A stretch of 64,000 bases of DNA from Xenoacremonium recifei (Eukaryota > Ascomycota > Sordariomycetes > Hypocreales > Nectriaceae), in the NCBI GenBank assembly GCA_012184525.1, contig WOFQ01000048.1:1-64000 (forward strand). The letters run 5' to 3'. The notes below the pieces were generated by a model that saw only the letters and a list, made by a program, of their open reading frames with translations, was not told the DNA's origin and did no database searches. The translations under genes were made by a program, and so were the position numbers. Below are positions 22,368 through 33,371 of the stretch, piece after piece; the first letter of the stretch is position 1, and every line of letters starts with the position of its first letter.

Positions 22368-24004
22368 CTATTGCGCCGCCTCTCCTAGAGTCTTTCCTAA
22401 ACCCCCTATAGATCGTTCCGAGTATCCTGTCCCTGGCCGACTCATGGGTCGCCTTAATTTCTTGGATCCCTTGGAATCAAAGAGGCTTTTCACTCTTCTC
22501 AATCGAGCCCATCGCTCCTTGTCTTTCGCATTTCTCTCCTTCTCATCTTCAGCAGGATCATCCATGCCGTGATCTCTATCAGAGGGTGTCATCGGCGTTG
22601 CCATTGATAGGGTGCCGAAAGGGGAAGACGAGATGGGCGTCGCCTCTGCAATGGCGCCCGACGTCGTTGGTCTTTTCGGTGTTGCCGGATTGGAAGGCAA
22701 ACTTACTTCCATGGTCTGTCGTGTCATCGGCCGTCCCTCGTACATACCTCGAAGACGAGCATCATTGGAGAGCGTTTGCAGAAGGATTTCCCAGCCCGAC
22801 AAAGCCGCCTCGGATTTGGGTCTTGATTCACTCCGGGCCTGGGCTTTAGCGTTGGCCCAGGGGCAAAAGAACCGATGCTCCCTCACAGGGTCCAAGGAAT
22901 CCATAGGTGCTGGGACGAGCACTTCTCCAGATTCTGATACCTCTTTGCTCTTGAACATCCACAAGCCCAACCGCCGAAGGCATGTGTGGCACGACGCCGA
23001 GTTTGGGACAGAGCCTATGCGACTGTTGGAAAGGCCTTGCCAGCCTAGGAGAGCAAGAGCCAACGCAACTCGATCAGGAGTTTGGTCTTTTTGACCGTCG
23101 AGAGGAGCGGGGTTTGTGAAGAAGTCTTTCGGCAGTGACACTATTACTGTGTCTAGGTTCAGATCTGGAGGGAGTCGGAGATTGAACTCATACGGAAGAA
23201 ACGACTTCCGAGAGCACAACTCGTCATATCGCTGCCGCAGTGCCTCGAGACTAACGCGGGCATTGGCCAAAGACAAACGAAGAAGAGAATCTGGTCGAAA
23301 ATTAGCTTCGAGACGCGCACTTCATCAAGGGGACGTCCTACCATCACAACCTCTCTTGCGCCAGAGGCAGTCCTCGCGGTGAGATGTGACAATGAGGTCG
23401 GCATACTTGTCAACCAGTGCATCTTCTAAACAGCATCATATCAGTTCCAGCCCCTACCGATTCAACGAATATTCCTGGAGATTGACCTACCAATCTCTGA
23501 CGGCACGAGTACTGGAACTTCTTGTCCATCCACGACCTTCCGGTTGACCTTGACGACCAGTTCCTTGTGACATAGCAAACAGCGAACCGTCTCCTTGCCC
23601 TGACAGATCCATCCCCGCTTCGCCCATTCGATCTCGTTGACTTTGTCGGGCTTCGGCGTCCAATCTGTTATCTCTTGAAATGTTGCAAGCCGTCTGATCA
23701 GTTGCTCCCTGTCGCCTGGAGAGTATTTGGCCGGCACATCTGTCTTCCCCCGTCCATTTGGCGAGGAGCCTGGCTGGCGGACTTGGACGGTTGGAAAAGT
23801 GCCTTTATTAAGATTCAATGAGCTCCCGAGCACCGGGGCTGTCGAGTCTGGCAGTCCGAGCCGGCGCCTCTTTTGTAGTATCGCGGCCGTTTGTGGTGAT
23901 ATGTTTGGAGGGAGCGAGCCGGCGTCGGCCGTTTCTTCGAGAGTCGTGCGAGATGAGCCCAGGCCCTGAAGCAGCGCGTTGAACTTGCGTTTTGTCGCGT
24001 TCAT
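22368..24004 (-). CDS. C3HC zinc-finger / Rsm1-type nuclear protein
   Basis: Exons 23491-24004, 23342-23425 and 22368-23290 on the minus strand give 506 residues. The C3HC zinc domain (NIPA/Rsm1 families) spans the first intron junctions: CLLCHKEL at about residue 145, then HREDC and the nearby cysteine of KRGCDD. A second zinc-binding part (Rsm1 C-terminal half) contains CHTCLRRLGLWMF and HRFFCPWAN. Animal NIPA is an F-box-like adaptor, and fission yeast Rsm1 is linked to mRNA export; which role applies here is not shown. The N terminus carries the basic KKRRRLG-like segment QKRRRLGLP, a possible nuclear signal. The C-terminal 130 residues are low complexity and basic. It is divergent from the SRP40-like gene. 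Confidence 0.87.
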
Positions 24005-24563
24005 ATCTGGACAGTTGCGGAGGACGGAGGACGTTCGACGGTTCTGAGAGCGTGCTGTAAGACGAAGCACGAGACGCCAAGCCCAGCTTGGGCGAGACGA
24101 TGCTTCACAAGTAGCGGACTGGTCGTGAGGGAGATCGCGCTGCCGAGTTCCAGATGAAAATGGTTCTGGATATTGGGGATATTCTCGGGGCAGGGCAGGG
24201 CAGGGCGAGACGGAGAGGCGAGATCGAGCACTGCTGTGCTATTTACAGCATCCTTTGTTTAGATGGCCAACGCAGAGCGATCTCTTTGGCCAACGCAGGT
24301 CCTGCCAACGCTGCACGCCGTAGCTTCAGCGACCGGGTCTCCTTCCTGCCGATAAGGCCCACCTGCCGCTGATAAGAGCACGTGTCCCACCTAAAAGTCT
24401 GGCAGCCCACAGAAATTTTTCGGGGGCCTGCATCTCGACTTCTGCCCTCCGCCTCCAGATCGTGAACATTCTTTCCTCGCAGCTTGCGAACAGGCCGGTG
24501 TGCTCTACGAGGCCCAATCCGTCTAACGACGCTATAGCCTTTCCTCTCGCTTCATTCTAGCAC
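24005..24563. promoter_or_regulatory. Divergent promoter of C3HC and SRP40-like genes
   Basis: 559 bp between starts. A G-rich patch (ggcagggcagggcaggg-like) lies near 24190-24210 and pyrimidine-rich leader precedes 24564. No gene supported. Confidence 0.45.
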
Positions 24564-25886
24564 ATGTCTGGCTCGAAACAAAATCCTCCCGCCTGGCTTT
24601 TCTCCAACAACCCCCTAAACCCAACCAAAGCGACACCGCCAACCGACATGGGCAAGAAGAAGAGCACCGCCAAATCGGCTTCCAAGGACAATGTCCCGGC
24701 CGGTCCCCCACCTGAGCTCATGGACTTGGTAGAGAACTTCTTGTCCGAGCACTCATTTACAGGAGCCCACGATGCCTTCAAGAAGCAACGAGAGAAGAAA
24801 GGATGGCAGGCGGCTGGCGCCGGCGAGCCTTCAGCCAGCACCTCGCTCGTGGGAGTGTTTCAAAGCTGGGAGGCTTCTAACACCCAACCCAAGGCTGCTT
24901 CTAGCAAGAAGGATGCCTCGTCGGACGATTCTAGCGACTCTGACTCCAGCGATGACGAGGAGGAGGATGTCGATATGAAGGATGCTGCCGAAGACGACTC
25001 TTCGTCCGATAGCTCCAGCAGCAGCAGCAACGATAGCGATAGCGACAGCGATGACGAAGCCGCTGCCAAGCCCGCGAAGCAGCAGGCGTCGAAAACCCTG
25101 AAGCGCAAGGCTCCCGAAAGCTCATCTGAATCCGAGTCATCGTCTGATTCAAGCTCGTCCGACTCCAGCTCCGACTCTGACTCCTCCGATGACGAACCCA
25201 AGGCGAAGAAGCAGAAGCGTGCAAAGTCTGCGTCGTCTTCCTCGAGCAGCTCTGAATCATCAAGCGACTCTGAGGACAGCGACTCCTCCAACAGCAGCGG
25301 CTCGGATGAGGAGGCGGGAGCAGACAGTGACTCCTCTTCCTCCGACAGCAGCTTGGATAGCTCCAGCTCTGATTCCGACTCAGACTCGGATTCAGACTCT
25401 GGCTCCGAATCTGAATCGGAGACCAAAAAGGAGACCAAGGCCGCCGCCAAGGTCCCCCTCCCTGAGTCTGACGATTCCTCCTCTGATTCCTCCGACTCAG
25501 ACGACGAGGAATCTGACAAGGCGAATGACGACCTCAAAGATGCCTCGGACTCCTCCGTCACCCTGGACAAGACCTCTCCCGAGTTCCAGCCCAACTCCGG
25601 CAACCCTCCTCTGCCCCCGGACCCCGTTGCCAACGGCCAGATCAAGGCCAACGGCCGAAAGCAGCAAAACGAAGCCTTCTCACGGATTCCCAAGGACATA
25701 AAGGTCGACCCCCGCTTCTCCTCCAACGCCTACGTTCCCATCGCCTACTCCCAGCGGGCACACGAGGACCTTATCGTCACCAAGGGCAAGGGCTTCACCA
25801 AGGAGAAGAACAAGAAGAAGCGAGGCAGCTACCGTGGAGGTGCTATTGACATCACCGACAGGAAGGGGATCTACTTCGACGACTAG
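24564..25886 (+). CDS. SRP40/Nopp140-like nucleolar protein with LisH-like N terminus
   Basis: A single exon of 440 residues; an alternative start at 24651 (MGKKKSTAK) is possible. Residues about 47-75 (PPELMDLVENFLSEHSF and HDAFKKQR) resemble a LisH dimerisation motif, which is also found at the start of Nopp140. Residues about 115-335 are long acidic Ser/Asp/Glu tracts broken by short basic blocks such as AKKQKRAKS, the pattern of CK2-phosphorylated chaperones of snoRNPs. The last 60 residues (PFSRI-like FSRIPKDIKVDPRF, then GAIDITDRKGIYFDD) match the conserved SRP40 C-terminal domain. The likely role is in nucleolar snoRNP trafficking and rRNA maturation. The serine tracts create long antisense open frames that are artefacts. 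Confidence 0.92.
   Translation: MSGSKQNPPAWLFSNNPLNPTKATPPTDMGKKKSTAKSASKDNVPAGPPPELMDLVENFLSEHSFTGAHDAFKKQREKKGWQAAGAGEPSASTSLVGVFQSWEASNTQPKAASSKKDASSDDSSDSDSSDDEEEDVDMKDAAEDDSSSDSSSSSSNDSDSDSDDEAAAKPAKQQASKTLKRKAPESSSESESSSDSSSSDSSSDSDSSDDEPKAKKQKRAKSASSSSSSSESSSDSEDSDSSNSSGSDEEAGADSDSSSSDSSLDSSSSDSDSDSDSDSGSESESETKKETKAAAKVPLPESDDSSSDSSDSDDEESDKANDDLKDASDSSVTLDKTSPEFQPNSGNPPLPPDPVANGQIKANGRKQQNEAFSRIPKDIKVDPRFSSNAYVPIAYSQRAHEDLIVTKGKGFTKEKNKKKRGSYRGGAIDITDRKGIYFDD
24915..25550 (+). repeat. Low-complexity Ser-Asp/Glu coding repeat
   Basis: Imperfect TCC/GAC/AGC/GAT codon repeats encode the acidic serine tracts of the SRP40-like protein. The use of both serine codon families keeps the DNA repeat imperfect. 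Length variation between strains is likely. Confidence 0.8.
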
Positions 25887-26454
25887 ACTCAGCGCGGTGT
25901 AGAAAAAAAGACAAAGGAAAATATTTGGTTACATCATTTAGACCGCTAGAAAAGCCGGCGTTTGGTGGCACGGGCTTGTTTGATGGGTGGACGTCTGCAC
26001 GGTGTTTTAGTACCTTCTTTTATATATTGAAGATCAAGGCACATAGATAAGACAAAACGGGTGGTTTGGAACAAAAGTCAAGATACGTTCTAATGTCTAT
26101 ATGATTGCTCTTTCCACAATGCTTGATAAGGTACCCAAGGAAAAGATTGCTCGCCCGCTCGCTCCAAGCCCGTAGCATTAACTCCAGCCTCTGAACCGAA
26201 AATAAGAAAATATGGTTTTACATAACCAGAACCGTCGTTGGCAATCCATCATTATCCAGTTTTTCCCCCTCGACCTAGTGGTATACCGGCGCCAGCTTGC
26301 TGAAATCCAAACTCCGCCAACAAAACGTATTGAATGCTGGATTACAAGGGTAAAGAATGAAAGTGAAAATGCCGGGATCCCCTCGAGATGTTTGTCTGCC
26401 TCGTAAAAAGAAAAAAAACGCCATGGCCCCTAGCAGCGAGGTTTTGTCGCTGAA
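25887..26454. terminator. Convergent 3' region
   Basis: 568 bp between opposite-strand stop codons. AT-rich, with an A-rich tract at about 26405-26420. No gene seen. Confidence 0.5.
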
Positions 26455-28029
26455 CTAGAACGAATCCCCATTCCGGGGGCCATTGTTAGCAGGCCCTCCC
26501 ACCTCGGTGGCCGGGGCATGCTGAGCAGCGTTGTCCATGATCTCTCCGTCCTTGAGCTTCTCCTTCATGATGACGTCCTTCCTCTCGACGGACGGCCAGG
26601 ACCGGTTGCCTTTCTTTGCGTTCTCCTCTGCCTCCGCCAGCCATTTCTTCCACTGGTCAGTTCCCGGCGCCGCACCACTGCGACCGACCCATCCGGTCAG
26701 CTTGGTCTCACGAATGGCGAACCAGAGCGTTCGTGTGAAGCTTGGAAATCCTTCACGCTCGTCCTTCGCATCAGTCGTGTTCTCAGCATATTTTGCATCC
26801 TCAGGCGTGACGTCCGTCCACTTATACCGGGACAAATCCCAAAAGTGAGACCGAGAGATCATACCTAGGCCCCAATACAGCGCATTGAGGACAATATAGG
26901 ACCCGCCGATGAAAATCTGCAAATTCCAGGTGCAGTTCCCGAGAAGGACGACGCTCAACATGAGAATGATGGTACCGAGGGCCATGAGAGCGCGATATGT
27001 GCGGCCACCGACACGGTATTCACACTCCTCAGTGCCCGAGTAGAGCTCTCGGGCGACCTCCTCGGTGCATTTGATGAGCACGAAGGCACCTTCGCGGGTC
27101 CGAATCATTACATCGCCCTTGGGCACTTCATTGGTGTGTTTTCGGTTCATCAGGATGGGTCGCCAGAAAGAGGCATAGCCGGAGATGCTCGACGCGAAGG
27201 AAATGAGGGTGATAGCCAAGATTGCACAGCCATCCTTCCAGACGATGGCGGCGATGACGATGGCGATGCTGAGAATGCAGGAGCAGACGGACAGGATATG
27301 GATAGGGGAGAACAACTTGGCCGGCACCGCAGGGCGAGCTTTGCGGCTGGCCAGGGTCGGGTTGGCCAGCATATCCTGGACCTTCTGCCTGGCTGTAGGA
27401 CGACGCACAAGTGGCTTGGGTGCCATCTCGAGGTCGTCGGAGAAGTGAACGGTAGCTGTGCGACCGGTTGTTTGGGCGGAGGTCGGGACTTGTCCGTTTT
27501 CAAGGTCTCCGTTCTCCTCATCCAGCGGCGGGCGAGGCAGACGGGAATCCTTGCGCTCTCCAGCCTCGCCTCCGAACAAGGACCGTACCATGGAGGCTAC
27601 CCAGCTCGTTGAACGACGGAGGAAGCCTTGTCCCGCGCCGTTTCCAGCTGAGGGGGGAAGCTCGATGTCGCCGAGTTGGTTCGGGTCCGTATGCTCGATC
27701 TCCAAGACCTTGAAGCTGAAGGCTGGCAGCGAGTCCAGCGGGGTAATGATGTTGGCAAAGAAGCCCACCGAGTCGAGCGTGGTGCCGCTGTAGACGCCCG
27801 TCATCTTGGCCGCCGTCTCCGGCATCCGGACAGGTCGTGAGGGTTTCAACAGGGCTTGGGGGGCCGGGATGATGCGCGGGAGGATGCAGAGCAACGAAGC
27901 CGTGATGGTTTGTGAGTGATCGCTAATGGACGACTCGCCAATGACGGCGAGCAGCGTCACCACGTCCAGCGACCAGCTGCTCGTGGCATTGGGGAACCAT
28001 TTCCATCCTTTATCGTGGGGCGAGGCCAT
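26455..28029 (-). CDS. Unrecognised multi-pass membrane protein
   Basis: A single minus-strand exon of 524 residues from the ATG at 28029; the open frame extends upstream only through non-ATG codons. I do not recognise a named family. Four clear hydrophobic segments lie in the second half: one after SPIHILSVCS, one around GCAILAITLISFASSISG, one around ALGTIILMLSVVLLGN and one around IFIGGSYIVLNALYWGLG, all roughly between residues 245 and 400. A hydrophilic loop with a charged RTREGAFVLIKC segment lies between. The N-terminal 240 residues contain hydrophobic stretches near WSLDVVTLLAVIGES and a disordered acidic linker. The tail is hydrophilic. It looks like a fungal-specific integral membrane protein; location and function cannot be given. 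Confidence 0.8.
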   Translation of the reverse strand: MASPHDKGWKWFPNATSSWSLDVVTLLAVIGESSISDHSQTITASLLCILPRIIPAPQALLKPSRPVRMPETAAKMTGVYSGTTLDSVGFFANIITPLDSLPAFSFKVLEIEHTDPNQLGDIELPPSAGNGAGQGFLRRSTSWVASMVRSLFGGEAGERKDSRLPRPPLDEENGDLENGQVPTSAQTTGRTATVHFSDDLEMAPKPLVRRPTARQKVQDMLANPTLASRKARPAVPAKLFSPIHILSVCSCILSIAIVIAAIVWKDGCAILAITLISFASSISGYASFWRPILMNRKHTNEVPKGDVMIRTREGAFVLIKCTEEVARELYSGTEECEYRVGGRTYRALMALGTIILMLSVVLLGNCTWNLQIFIGGSYIVLNALYWGLGMISRSHFWDLSRYKWTDVTPEDAKYAENTTDAKDEREGFPSFTRTLWFAIRETKLTGWVGRSGAAPGTDQWKKWLAEAEENAKKGNRSWPSVERKDVIMKEKLKDGEIMDNAAQHAPATEVGGPANNGPRNGDSF

Positions 28030-29534
28030 GAGGAAAGAAAAGAGACGCTGCAAGAAAGTTTGAGGAATGCTGGGGACGGGATTGAAGCCAAATAATTAGG
28101 GGTCTCGGGGCCGGGCCGTAGCTAGGCGAAAGGCAAACAGAACGTGAAGCAAAGGAAGACTGAAGCGCGCGGGAACGCTGTAGTTGGTCAATGGGCGATT
28201 GTTGGTGATGGAGATGAGGAACAGGAGGAGGATGATTACGATGCTGACGGCGGGAGGTTGATTTTTTTCAAGGGTTGGGAGTTCAGGCCTTTTGCTAGAC
28301 CTGGAGCTGGAGCTGAACTCGCCAAGGCTGGCGATGCGATGGAAGGAGCGACAGACCCTTGCCCACTCTGGATCGCGCCTACCCGCCCGCAGCGGTCGCG
28401 AGCCACTGGCTGGCGCCCAACCTAAAATGCCCCAAAAGCCACTGTCCAAGCGTTGATAAACGCCCGTGATGCGTGAAATATGCCCCGCCTCCGCCATCGA
28501 GCCCGTTTCAGCGGGCTGTTAGTGGACTAAAATGCCTAACGCTTGAACACGGGCCTTTGCGGTGGGTTCGTGGTGGCTGCCATGTGGTGAGGCCGTCATT
28601 TTCACTGGATGATACCGGGGAAGCACCTCGCTAAAGGGATCGTTTACTCTGTAAATGGCCTGGGGGCCTGCTGTCTTGCTGCTGCGGAGCACGTACGTAT
28701 TGCTGGTATCTAAAAGAGTCTCTATCTGATCTTGTCCTCTCTCCGTCGCTCAGGGTCGCATGTCCTGTCCTGTTCTGTCCAAAGTGCACTCGCACTCCAA
28801 GACAAAGCCCGCCTCGCTTTTGCAATTCAAAATCCCAAATGACGTCTCGGGTCTTTCCCAACGGTGTTAGCTCGTCCGCCCTCCTTTCACTAGACGGGAA
28901 CTGCCAGGGCTGAGCCACCCCGTCCCGCCTCAAGGATTGCACCTCAACGGCCTCCGGCCAACCAACCAACGAAACTCGCACAATCGCCCAATCACTGCGT
29001 TTCGTCACATCTCCCCAAACTCACTGCCTCTTTGTCCCGTCCCCGCTCCCAGCCAGCCCCATTTCAGAGCGGCGTCACCCGTCGCACGCGGAGGGCTATG
29101 GCTGTGACTGACTGAGGCAGTGCCTGCGCGCAATTGCAGATTGACGAAAGCGTGTCGCGCTTGTCCACGGCGGAGTTGTAAGAGCCTCAATTATTCGGCG
29201 ACAATCGGTTGAGGTGTAGGGTGGACTGCGTCGTTCTCCGTCCGGCTGTGCTGGAACAAAAAAGACTCGTCAAGTGAGGCGGAAGCCCAGGCGAACAGAT
29301 GTCTTCTTGAGGCAGATAAGCCCTGACCGAAGTCCCAGAGGCAGAAACAGTGAGCGGAGGCATCGGCTGCGATGCACATTGCACCACGCATTGGTTTAGC
29401 CAACCCATCTGTATTCCAGAGCGCAGGCCTTTTGTCGGCCAGAACGCTCCAATAGCCATTGTTCAGGACCACTGTCTGGGCATTCTGATGCCAATTCCCT
29501 TCATTGTCCATGCACCCGGTCGTCCGTCGCCTCC
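28030..29534. other. Intergenic region between membrane protein and ADGF gene
   Basis: About 1.5 kb holding the promoter of the minus-strand membrane protein and the 3' region of the minus-strand deaminase. Several frames of 60-130 codons exist on both strands, but they overlap each other and none resembles a known protein. Nothing supportable as a gene. Confidence 0.55.
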
Positions 29535-31536
29535 TCACGCCGCGTCGCTCTCATCGCCATAGTTGGAGATCACCCACCGAATGAATTCATCCCACTGAAC
29601 TTGCCAGTTAGCCAGAATGTCCGCATACTCCTGCTCGTCCAGACACGCGTGTTCGAGGCTCCATAGTGCAAGCTGCTTCCAGCCGAAAATTCCCATATCT
29701 GCCTTGCCAACCATTACTTGGTAAAAGTCATGTGACAATGAAGACCTAGTTATAACGATCAGTACATCCCTAAACGTAGTCTCCGAGAGCCTTAACCCAC
29801 CTAAAGAGCGTCCCATTATCCGAGCTAACCGTGCAGTGAACGTTGTTGGCTAGTAGTTGATACATAGCATGTCCGCTTACCCGGGGCGTCAAGCCCAGGA
29901 TCTCGTTTGAGATGGGGCAGAGCTCAAGGCAGATATTGCGCTCCTTCATATGCTGCATAATGAGGGGGTGCTTAGCCAGGGCAAAACCATGTCCGATTCG
30001 CTTGGAATTAAGCAGGAGGGCATCGACCAGGTTCTGGTCAGTATCTGTACCCATGTCCAGAGTTTCCCCGCAGTGGAAGAGGAAGGGTATCTCCAGATGC
30101 TCCTCCCGGCATTTCCTTTGGAAATCCAGTAGTTCGGGTACGAAGGTCTTGATCGGCTCTCCTTTGCCCTCCTCACCTACAAGATCGAAGCCTAGTAAGG
30201 CCATTAGAGAAGCACGTAATGAGAGACAATTAGAAGACCTACCAGCAATCCATTCCGGCCATTGCTTTTTGAACTTGATGCACTCGTCAAGAGCCGCCTT
30301 AATCTTTTCCGGTGCGAATGATCGAGGTGTGCAATAAATAACCTTGAGCCCTCCAAAGAACTGCTTCTCTTGAGCCATTCTGCGCTGGAACTTCTTAACC
30401 TCGTCGATAATTATCTCCATGATGCCCTCGTTATCGATTGTCCCAGAGCCGTCGTCGCGATATAGCTGGTTGCTCATCATAAAATTTGGCCGAATCTCGG
30501 CGTATTGGATATTATCGCGCATAAAATCCTCAAGACATAATCGTGTGTACTCTTTGTAAGCCGTCTCGTAGTTGAAAAGGCCCTTCATCATTCTCGTTCG
30601 GCCATTAAATTTCTCCCATGCACTGTCTGATAGTTAGCAAAAGTCATTGACAGAGCAGTCAAGCAAAGAGACATACCCAGCAGCAGTTTGTAAAAAGTTA
30701 TGTGCTTCTTCTTCGTGAAATACCAGTTTTTCTAGTAGCCATTCATCGGCTGATGCACCCTGATAGTATTGCGAAAAGCAAGCCAAAAAGTCGCGGAATC
30801 TCATCGTCTGCTTTGGTTTGTAGCTTGCAGAGAAAAGATCACCAGGGTTCTCGTTCTCGGGTAGAACGATAGAGAAAGTGATCTCACAGCGGTTAAAGTT
30901 CTGCCAGTTGGCCTCGGGGATAAGTGGCATATCGCTCATGATGAACATGCGATCCATACCCTTGGCAATATTCAAGAGCACTTGCGGCATCAAACAGGCG
31001 TTGAAATGGATATGTAGATGCGCTCCTTTGGGCATCTGGCTGGCTATTTCGAAGACAGAACTCCGGTTGATGAGAGACACGTTGGATAAGAAATGATCAC
31101 CGGGAAACCGAGGGTGAAGCTGTCCCCTGTATCCTTCTCGGGGCCGTGCCTTGCCATAGATATTGAGTTGGTCATCGCGCCGTTTGCGCATGAGAATCCT
31201 GTCCACCCGCCGCTCATCGGCCGTACTGTGCAGGCGACAACGATGGTCGAAGTCGAGCGCCTTCTCGCTCTGTAGTAGCTGTTCCCGCTTTTTGTGATAA
31301 TCGTCCGTCGTGTTAAAGTGCAACGGAATGACGCTGGCGCCTTGCGCGCCGCCGATGGAGGCATATTGCGCGCTTATGAGCTGGCGAGCGGCCTTCATGT
31401 CCTCGTGTGATGCCTTCATGCTTGCGGGGAGATGGTCGTCCCTTTGCTTCTTGTGTAGTCGCGAGACGTGAGATAGGCCGGCGTCCTTGTCCTTCTCGAC
31501 GTCTTCCGATTCAGTCACCGAACACAACGCGCCCAT
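29535..31536 (-). CDS. ADGF/CECR1-type adenosine deaminase
   Basis: Four minus-strand exons, 30677-31536, 30243-30622, 29801-30191 and 29535-29745, give 613 residues. It would deaminate adenosine or deoxyadenosine to inosine. Zinc ligands are HLHIHF (about residue 190), the histidine of FHCGE with catalytic Glu, the RIGHGFAL segment and the aspartate of SSDNG. GFDLVGEE is rebuilt across intron 2 and FHCGETLDMG matches the ADGF branch. The other family members known best are secreted and begin with a signal peptide, but this one begins MGALCS, which fits an N-myristoylation site with an adjacent cysteine for palmitoylation. A long hydrophilic N-terminal region (about 150 residues) precedes the catalytic domain. 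The second aspartate of the usual S-x-DD motif is Asn, as seen from SSDNG. Intron 1 uses the acceptor at 30623, chosen for phase. Confidence 0.9.
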
Positions 31537-33371
31537 CTAAGCTGACCGAGAAAGGCTGAGATTTGGAAGCAAAACTAGAAACACCGCGGCGGTTAAGACT
31601 GATATAGACTACCACTGCCCGAAAGAGGGCCGTGTCGCGATAGCTCGATAGCTCTTTGTCCACTTTCACCAAAGCCGCAGAGGGGTAGGGCTGTTATTGA
31701 TGGAGGCTTGGACAAAGGAATCTAGCTGTTGGAAGAAGACTGAGCGATCTGAGTCTCACGCCGGCGCAGTGGGGGAAATGGTCAGGCTGAAGAACGGCGT
31801 GCTCGCGGTCCAGCTGCCGGTGTCAAGCGCTTTGGCGTACAAAAGTCAGGCTAAGACGGTCACAAAGTCAGTCGCACTCTGAGCCGGGCGGGTAGAGCTG
31901 AATCGGGCGATGGCAGCTGCGATATGAGTCAATCTGTAAGATGTGTGAGGGAGCCCTTTGACTGGGATTATTCGTTTCGCGGGAGTTGCACTATGGAAAG
32001 TGGCTGAGGCTGCGATCGGCTGCCTGGTTGGTCCAACTATTTGGCACCTGGTGCGCAATCTGACGTTGCGGGAGGCACTCGCGTTAGTCCTTATTGGGTA
32101 GGCGCTGGGGGGCTGAGCTGCCAAGGTTGGTCAGGTGAGATGGGCACCAACCACGTTCTAGGTAGGGTGGAAAGTACCTGTTGCAGCTACGGCGCGGGGC
32201 AGGGTACAAGCTGTGCGCTGGAGATACCAGAACACTTCTCTGGAGAGTGCCTCACAAGGCTTTATCTACCGTCGCAGGCGCTAGTAGCAATGTGGTCCTA
32301 TTTGCTACCTACCTAGGTACCCCTCCAAGATACCCCTCAAGCTCTTCCTATTCACTTCAAGGGTCTGGCGGCTGTGAGGCATGATGGACTTTTGTTCATG
32401 AAACGCAAGGACTCTGATTCTGGCTCCCTCAGAACCCATTTTCTGACAGGTCGGCAGATCACTGTAAGCTGAGATAGATACAGGGAACTACCTAACTTTG
32501 GAATCATGATTCAAAGGAAGAACCTCTTCTCACCACAACCAACATTTCTCCCTTCGTCATTGCTTATGCATACCAGGAATGTTCAATTCAAGTCAGACAA
32601 AGATCTTTCTTTGTTGATTCACAAATCATGGCTTCAGCCCTACGCGCCACCTGCGCCTCTGTTCTTTCTCCTCACACTCCCTACCTAGATGACTTCATTC
32701 TCGTCTCAGTGACTGCCCGTGCCACGACGCCGTCTCCTGTTCCAACTCCGCTTTCTTTATTCGACTTAACTAGTTTTCGGTGAGTTTCTCATCTCGTTGC
32801 ACCTCTGACATGAAAAATCATGTGAAATCCATGCGAACACGAGCTGTGCCGTTGAAGCCTGTCCCGAACCCACGGCCTGGAGGATCATCCCTGGATGACA
32901 CCAATGTTGACAAATTTTTGGCGTTTTGATGACATTCCCAGAGCCTCAATGTGGATCCAGATCCCATTTCTAACTTCGATTCACCGCTTCTAGAGCCTGT
33001 GCTGCCTTAATGAGCCTCCTTTCGACATGAATAATGTCCTCTATAGGAGGGGCAAATACGAGTCCGCCACCAAGGGGTAAGGGGCCAGTGCAGATGACCA
33101 AACAAAGAGCTCTCAAGAGGCAGTGCCAACATGGCGTCAAGTCGAGAATCTTTTTATTACAGTGCCTCATACTTGGTATACAATGATCTATAACGAACCA
33201 TGATGCCGTATCCTGACCCGCCAATGCAATGCTGTCTGCAAGGGGTCGTCGCATTTGCTGCGTGCCTCGCTGTTCCTATAGACACCATGTCTCTAACACC
33301 CCGTTTTGCCCAACCGCAGCCTCAGTCGTACAGTCCTTGTCAAACAAAGCAGAAATGGCCTTCCAAACCAT
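31537..33371. other. Intergenic region between ADGF and BLM10 genes
   Basis: About 1.8 kb. The first part is the ADGF promoter; the last part is the BLM10 3' region. A tacctacctaggtacc palindrome-like element lies near 32307-32322. Short frames on both strands do not resemble known proteins, so no gene is called. Confidence 0.55.

Noticed and set aside
24860..25726. 288-codon minus-strand frame rich in Ser, Glu and Leu
   Set aside because: Mirror image of the Ser/Asp repeats of the SRP40-like gene; no family resemblance.
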